Shown here one piece after another: positions 11,867-15,120 of a DNA stretch of 15,120 bases. The DNA is from an uncultured Flavobacteriales bacterium. GTDB taxonomy: Bacteria; Bacteroidota; Bacteroidia; Flavobacteriales; Crocinitomicaceae. The translations under genes were made by a program, and so were the position numbers. Below the pieces are notes generated by a model. It searched no databases, was not told where the DNA came from, and saw only the letters and a program-made list of their open reading frames with translations. Every line of letters starts with the position of its first letter. Position 1 is the stretch's first letter. The stretch lies in NCBI GenBank assembly GCA_946479125.1, contig CAMLET010000015.1:1-15120 (forward strand). Reading direction: 5' to 3'.

Positions 11867-13111
11867 ATGAAGAATCGAATGCTTATCTGTTTAATGTTAT
11901 GTGCTTTTACAACCTGGTCGCAGTCGACCGTTATCGGATTGCGTCAGGCTCTGGAAATGGTCAGTAATAATCCACAGGTTAATGAAGCCATGTATCAAAT
12001 TCAGCTTGCAGAGGCTGATTCCATTACAGCTGGTTTACGTCCGAATCCGTCTTTGAACAATCAGTCGCTTAGTCAGACGAACCCAGCGCTTTATCCTGTT
12101 GGTACTACCTGGTATAGTGGTCAGAATATGCAAATTTGGTGGCAGTTAACCAAGCCGTTTCAATTACCTGAGCAGCGAAACTTAAAGCTGGAAGTGGCAC
12201 ACCATACAATTGAGAAGGAACAAAAACATTTGGAAGAGATACAAAGAACTGTATACAGAGATGTCGCTATACAATGGCTTGAAACCTGGGCAGCACAAAA
12301 GGAAGTGAACTTGTTTGAAAGGGAATCTAAATGTATTGATAGCCTATTGACAGACAGTGAAAAAAAGTTCAGAGAACACCAAATTTCCGAATCGGAAATG
12401 ATACGTTTGCGTTTGAATTCTGGTAGTCAAACGTTTAAACTTCATGCTGCTCGTCGTGAATTTGAAGTGGAATCGGCAGAACTTGCTTTATTATTAGGTA
12501 AGACCGGGAGAGTTACTGTTGATACTGCTGATCGTTTTCTTCTAGATAGAATAATAGAAATCTATCCAACAGAAACAGAAGATCTTGATTCCCGTGCTGA
12601 TATTGAGTTGATGCAATCCACACTTCAGGTAATGCACTCTGAAGTTGAGTTACAGCGCACAATGGCCTGGCCTCAGCCAGAACTCGGCATTATCTACAAT
12701 CCTCAAAATACTGTTCCATATCTGGGTTTTTTCGGGACGATAGAAATTCCTTTGTTTTCAAGAAATCAAGGAGAGATTCAACGAGCACAAGTGCTTCAGC
12801 ATAAAGCGGAAGAAGACTTAGCTTCAATCCGTGAGCAACTTCCTATAGAATTGAAAGAAGCTCAAAGGGTTTCCAACGAGCGACACACAAGTATAACTGA
12901 ACTTTCATTGTTACTTCAACAAGCGGAGGATCTTTTCCAGATGATAAGTAAAACATACGGTTCAGGTAATACAACAGTCATTGATTATCTAGAAGCCCGG
13001 AATAGCCTTTTGGAAATGAGTGAACTATATATAGAAGCGAGCCGTCAATATCGCGAAAGTCAGATTCAACTACTTTACCTTTCAGATTCTATTACTCAAC
13101 TTATAAAGTAG
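11867..13111 (+). CDS. TolC/CzcC-family outer-membrane efflux channel protein
   Basis: The 414-residue protein has a signal peptide, MKNRMLICLMLCAFTTWSQ. The ATG at 11867 is used rather than the TTG just before it. Two outer-membrane efflux protein repeats follow. The first begins GLRQALEMVSNNPQVNEAMY with the typical AGLRPNPSL step, then long coiled-coil helices (LKLEVAHHTIEKEQKHLEEI). The second has AWPQPELGIIYNPQN, GTIEIPLFSRNQGEIQRAQV and the closing SGNTTVIDYLEARNSLLEMS. Such proteins form trimers spanning the outer membrane and periplasm for RND or similar pumps, often for metals in the CzcC group. No pump or fusion-protein gene is in the window, so its partner lies elsewhere. Confidence 0.9.
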   Translation: MKNRMLICLMLCAFTTWSQSTVIGLRQALEMVSNNPQVNEAMYQIQLAEADSITAGLRPNPSLNNQSLSQTNPALYPVGTTWYSGQNMQIWWQLTKPFQLPEQRNLKLEVAHHTIEKEQKHLEEIQRTVYRDVAIQWLETWAAQKEVNLFERESKCIDSLLTDSEKKFREHQISESEMIRLRLNSGSQTFKLHAARREFEVESAELALLLGKTGRVTVDTADRFLLDRIIEIYPTETEDLDSRADIELMQSTLQVMHSEVELQRTMAWPQPELGIIYNPQNTVPYLGFFGTIEIPLFSRNQGEIQRAQVLQHKAEEDLASIREQLPIELKEAQRVSNERHTSITELSLLLQQAEDLFQMISKTYGSGNTTVIDYLEARNSLLEMSELYIEASRQYRESQIQLLYLSDSITQLIK

Positions 13112-13134
13112 CAGGATTTAATTGACCCAATTGT

Positions 13135-13160
13135 GTTTAATTTGGTAGAACAAATTAAAC
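13135..13160. promoter_or_regulatory. 10-bp inverted repeat between the TolC-family gene and the next gene
   Basis: GTTTAATTTG (13135-13144) and CAAATTAAAC (13151-13160) are perfectly complementary with a 6-bp loop GTAGAA. No T run follows, so it is a poor terminator. It ends 16 bp before the ATG at 13177, which suits an operator or a transcript-stabilising or start-masking leader hairpin. Confidence 0.45.
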
Positions 13161-13176
13161 CATTCCATCAAACAGC

Positions 13177-13794
13177 ATGAAACACACCGTTGACAATAGC
13201 ACAGTAGCGTCGAACCCTGGATTGATCGAGATTTCTACAAAGAAGTACTTCGATTACATTCAAATGAAAGGAATGCGAAGGTTTCTTTTCTCGGTGTTGT
13301 TCTGTCTGCCGGAGAAGTTTCTCTTTAAGTTGTTTGGTTCTAATCGCGTTGTTTTTGGCTTTATACAAATGCGGGAGCAGTTCCGTTATGGATGCTTGAA
13401 TCCTACTGTGGTTGTGGATAAGGAAAATAATTTGATAGCAACATTTACCAGTTTAACAGCAACAGGAAACAAACCTACACCAGTTGTGAAGATATCAAAA
13501 GAACCAATTGATCAGCTTTCGAATATGAGTATTGAGAACGATCAGCGATTGCCAACCGTAGCTTTGTATTTACAAGATCCGAGAAAAATGAATGCTTCTG
13601 CATGGATGGATTTTGATCCAAAAATCGCGAATTGTTTTACCGACAACAGATCGCAATGCAACGAGTTGTTGGAACGTATTTCGGAAAATAACTGGCTTTG
13701 TTTAGAATTGGGTTTAAAACAGATTGATACTCCGTACAAAGTTGGTTTGTATCCTGTTGAACTAGATGACGATCTGGTTCGAAATGCTTATTGA
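13177..13794 (+). CDS. Conserved-looking protein of 205 residues, family not established
   Basis: The soluble protein starts MKHTVDNSTVASNPGLIEIS. A basic, hydrophobic segment (MRRFLFSVLFCLPEKFLFKLF, about residues 33-53) could touch the membrane. Then comes a compact beta-rich domain: REQFRYGCLNPTVVVDKENN, LIATFTSLTATGNKPTPVV, LPTVALYLQDPRK. The RYG-x-LNP segment reminds me of DUF3239 proteins, but I am not sure. It follows the TolC-family gene by 65 bp, with a hairpin between, and may be cotranscribed. No catalytic motif is seen. Confidence 0.7.
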   Translation: MKHTVDNSTVASNPGLIEISTKKYFDYIQMKGMRRFLFSVLFCLPEKFLFKLFGSNRVVFGFIQMREQFRYGCLNPTVVVDKENNLIATFTSLTATGNKPTPVVKISKEPIDQLSNMSIENDQRLPTVALYLQDPRKMNASAWMDFDPKIANCFTDNRSQCNELLERISENNWLCLELGLKQIDTPYKVGLYPVELDDDLVRNAY

Positions 13795-13852
13795 TTTCAC
13801 ATTTCACTCACCCAAAACCCTATCATAAAGGTACCTCGTCCATTTTCTCCAA

Positions 13853-14503
13853 TCACGCTTTATTTTCCTTTCTCATTCCCCGCATAATCCAAAACACCAA
13901 TACGCTTTGTGCTGCGGCAAAGAAACACCAAACAGAAACCAGGTATACTTCGAAGAATAGCTGCGTTACGATCAATGAAATCACATTGGCAATTGCTAGA
14001 TAGAGCACTCTTTTTCGTGTGGAGAAAAACGGCGCAACCACAATGGATAAAATGTACAATATACCTGTAATCACCAGCATGTTTTCGGTTGAGACTATTT
14101 CGTATTCAATGTGACAACCGTCAATTTCTGCAACTGCTGTAGAGAAAATGAGGCGATAGGCGAGAATGAAGGTACACATGAAACCTGCCAGTGCGAAGTA
14201 TTGGAGAGTTGTTCTTCGTTTGGGAGACGTTTCCATACATAAGAAAGACAATGGAATCCAGGTTGGCCAAATGATCTGGGCGAACAACAAAAAGGCATAT
14301 TTGAAGAAATTATGCCAATCGTAAAAATGTGGATTGGATAGGGAAAGCCAAACAAAACCTTCAAAAAACTGCTGAATTGCAAACATCAACGGCATACTCG
14401 CAAAAATGAGATGCGAAGGTTTGCGAACCTGGCTTATCGAGGCAACTCCAACTACCGTTAAAACTGCGGCGGCTGTAAAACTTGCATTTGCTGAAAAACA
14501 CAT
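13853..14503 (-). CDS. DUF6629-type multi-pass membrane protein
   Basis: The 216-residue protein opens MCFSANASFTAAAVLTVVGV, the mark of DUF6629 proteins, with PSHLIFASMPLMFAIQQFFEG and FVWLSL following as in the family. About seven hydrophobic segments span the whole length (roughly residues 8-24, 31-50, 66-85, 101-119, 142-160, 165-183 and 189-208), so it is an integral inner-membrane protein. The function of the family is not known to me. It converges with the gene at 13177, with 58 bp between them. Confidence 0.85.
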   Translation of the reverse strand: MCFSANASFTAAAVLTVVGVASISQVRKPSHLIFASMPLMFAIQQFFEGFVWLSLSNPHFYDWHNFFKYAFLLFAQIIWPTWIPLSFLCMETSPKRRTTLQYFALAGFMCTFILAYRLIFSTAVAEIDGCHIEYEIVSTENMLVITGILYILSIVVAPFFSTRKRVLYLAIANVISLIVTQLFFEVYLVSVWCFFAAAQSVLVFWIMRGMRKENKA

Positions 14504-14603
14504 CTCTTTCTACTTTTTACTTCTTCACGATGTTCTTGAAGTAATTTACAGAAATTTGTACGAATTAGCTCTTTTTCAACTTCATAATTTATGCTAACGG
14601 CGG

Positions 14604-15120
14604 TTACTTTTTCGGTACAAGTGCTGCTTCAATTTTGATCAAACGATCTTCGCGTTCTGTTTTCAACGTTATTACTTGTAGCTTTCTTAGGTTCAGACTC
14701 CATTCTCTGAATTCACAGAAGTCAGGGAATACAGGTAAAGGTTGACCGTCGATCTCTGTGATCACGTCGTTCAGTTGTAATCCTGCAAGGTCGGCTGCGG
14801 AACCTTGATAAATACTTGCCACGAAACATTTTTTGGTGCCTGGATCGTAAAACAGGCTGAAGCCAAGTTTCTTCTCTGTTATCGATTCTTTATTTGGTAC
14901 AACAGTTTTCAGATACATGTTCTTTTTACGGAAGTCGATATACATTGCGTAATCTGATAAAATGGCGGTTCCCAAAAGCAAACGATCTTGTTTCTCTATC
15001 CCGATCAGATGGTTGTTGAACTGAACTTCCCCTGTGCGCATCTGCGAAGATTCATAATAATATGCTGTATCCATCTTTGCGCCAAATAACCCGAAAGTGG
15101 AATAGCCCAGTAACACTTCA
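14604..15120 (-). CDS. Retropepsin-like aspartyl protease with PDZ domain, 5' end outside window
   Basis: The frame is open to the window edge, so the start is missing; about 171 residues remain. The first part, LLGYSTFGLF, then RLLLGTAILSDYAMYIDFRK and NMYLKTV, matches the end of a retropepsin-like aspartyl protease domain. The catalytic DTG would lie outside the window. Then comes a PDZ domain: LGFSLFYDPGTKKCFVASIY, QGSAADLAGLQLNDVITEID. This protease-PDZ order is common in Bacteroidota, usually with an N-terminal signal, so a periplasmic place is likely. It may share a transcript with the DUF6629-type gene downstream, 100 bp away. Confidence 0.85.
   Translation of the reverse strand, partial: EVLLGYSTFGLFGAKMDTAYYYESSQMRTGEVQFNNHLIGIEKQDRLLLGTAILSDYAMYIDFRKKNMYLKTVVPNKESITEKKLGFSLFYDPGTKKCFVASIYQGSAADLAGLQLNDVITEIDGQPLPVFPDFCEFREWSLNLRKLQVITLKTEREDRLIKIEAALVPKK

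Noticed and set aside
1..15120. CRISPR array or rRNA genes
   Set aside because: No regularly spaced short repeats with unique spacers and no rRNA-like conserved blocks were seen.

Overview
The window looks like chromosomal DNA from a member of the Bacteroidota, most likely a flavobacterium-like organism. The evidence is AT-rich coding sequence, starts with almost no Shine-Dalgarno sequence, several promoters of the Bacteroidota type (TTG, about 20 bp, TAnnTTTG), and families common in that phylum: four-helix-bundle (23S-IVP/Avd type) protein, ArsR-SRPBCC operon, DUF6629-type membrane protein, aspartyl protease with PDZ. I cannot name the genus with confidence.

Layout. (1) 1-1286, minus: 3'-truncated FAD-dependent oxidoreductase of the kind that often ends in a Rieske domain. 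(2) 1440-3010, plus: a self-regulated operon of an ArsR repressor, an SRPBCC/AHSA1 protein and a PhnB-like VOC domain carried on a lipoprotein signal; two inverted repeats cover its promoter, and a hairpin terminator closes it. (3) 3017-11570: an accessory island of about 8.5 kb on the 3' side of a tRNA-Leu(GAG) gene (11572-11653, minus). (4) 11867-15120: apparently core genes: a TolC/CzcC-type outer-membrane channel, an unrecognised 205-residue protein, a DUF6629-like membrane protein, and a 5'-truncated aspartyl protease with a PDZ domain.

The island is the main result. It is bounded on the left by a 59-bp near-copy of the terminator hairpin plus the last 17 bp of the tRNA-Leu region. Inside it, three 28-bp elements of the form GTGCGCA-N15-CGAACC lie at 3184, 4292 and 9557, each shortly after a strong hairpin. 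This is the same arrangement as the hairpin and tRNA 3' end at 11526-11593. They divide the island into modules: A (3212-4291) four-helix protein plus SUKH protein; B (4320-9556) truncated and fossil genes, small membrane and secreted proteins, an XRE regulator, a wHTH-IS1595 transposase pair, a DUF1508 protein and a TIR-like effector candidate; C (9585-11570) a coupled pair of unknown genes. No tyrosine or serine integrase is present, so the modules look like non-autonomous cassettes inserted one after another at a tRNA end, with recombination supplied from elsewhere. The contents (SUKH, TIR-like, XRE, unknown coupled pair) suggest a defence or conflict island.

Module B also holds older debris: a short copy of the 3' end of the TIR-like gene (near 4536-4585) and a transposase fragment with the MDETFVGG catalytic motif (near 5009-5056). 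Both lie in the order and orientation expected of a decayed, inverted relative of the intact TIR...IS1595 segment at 6873-9428.
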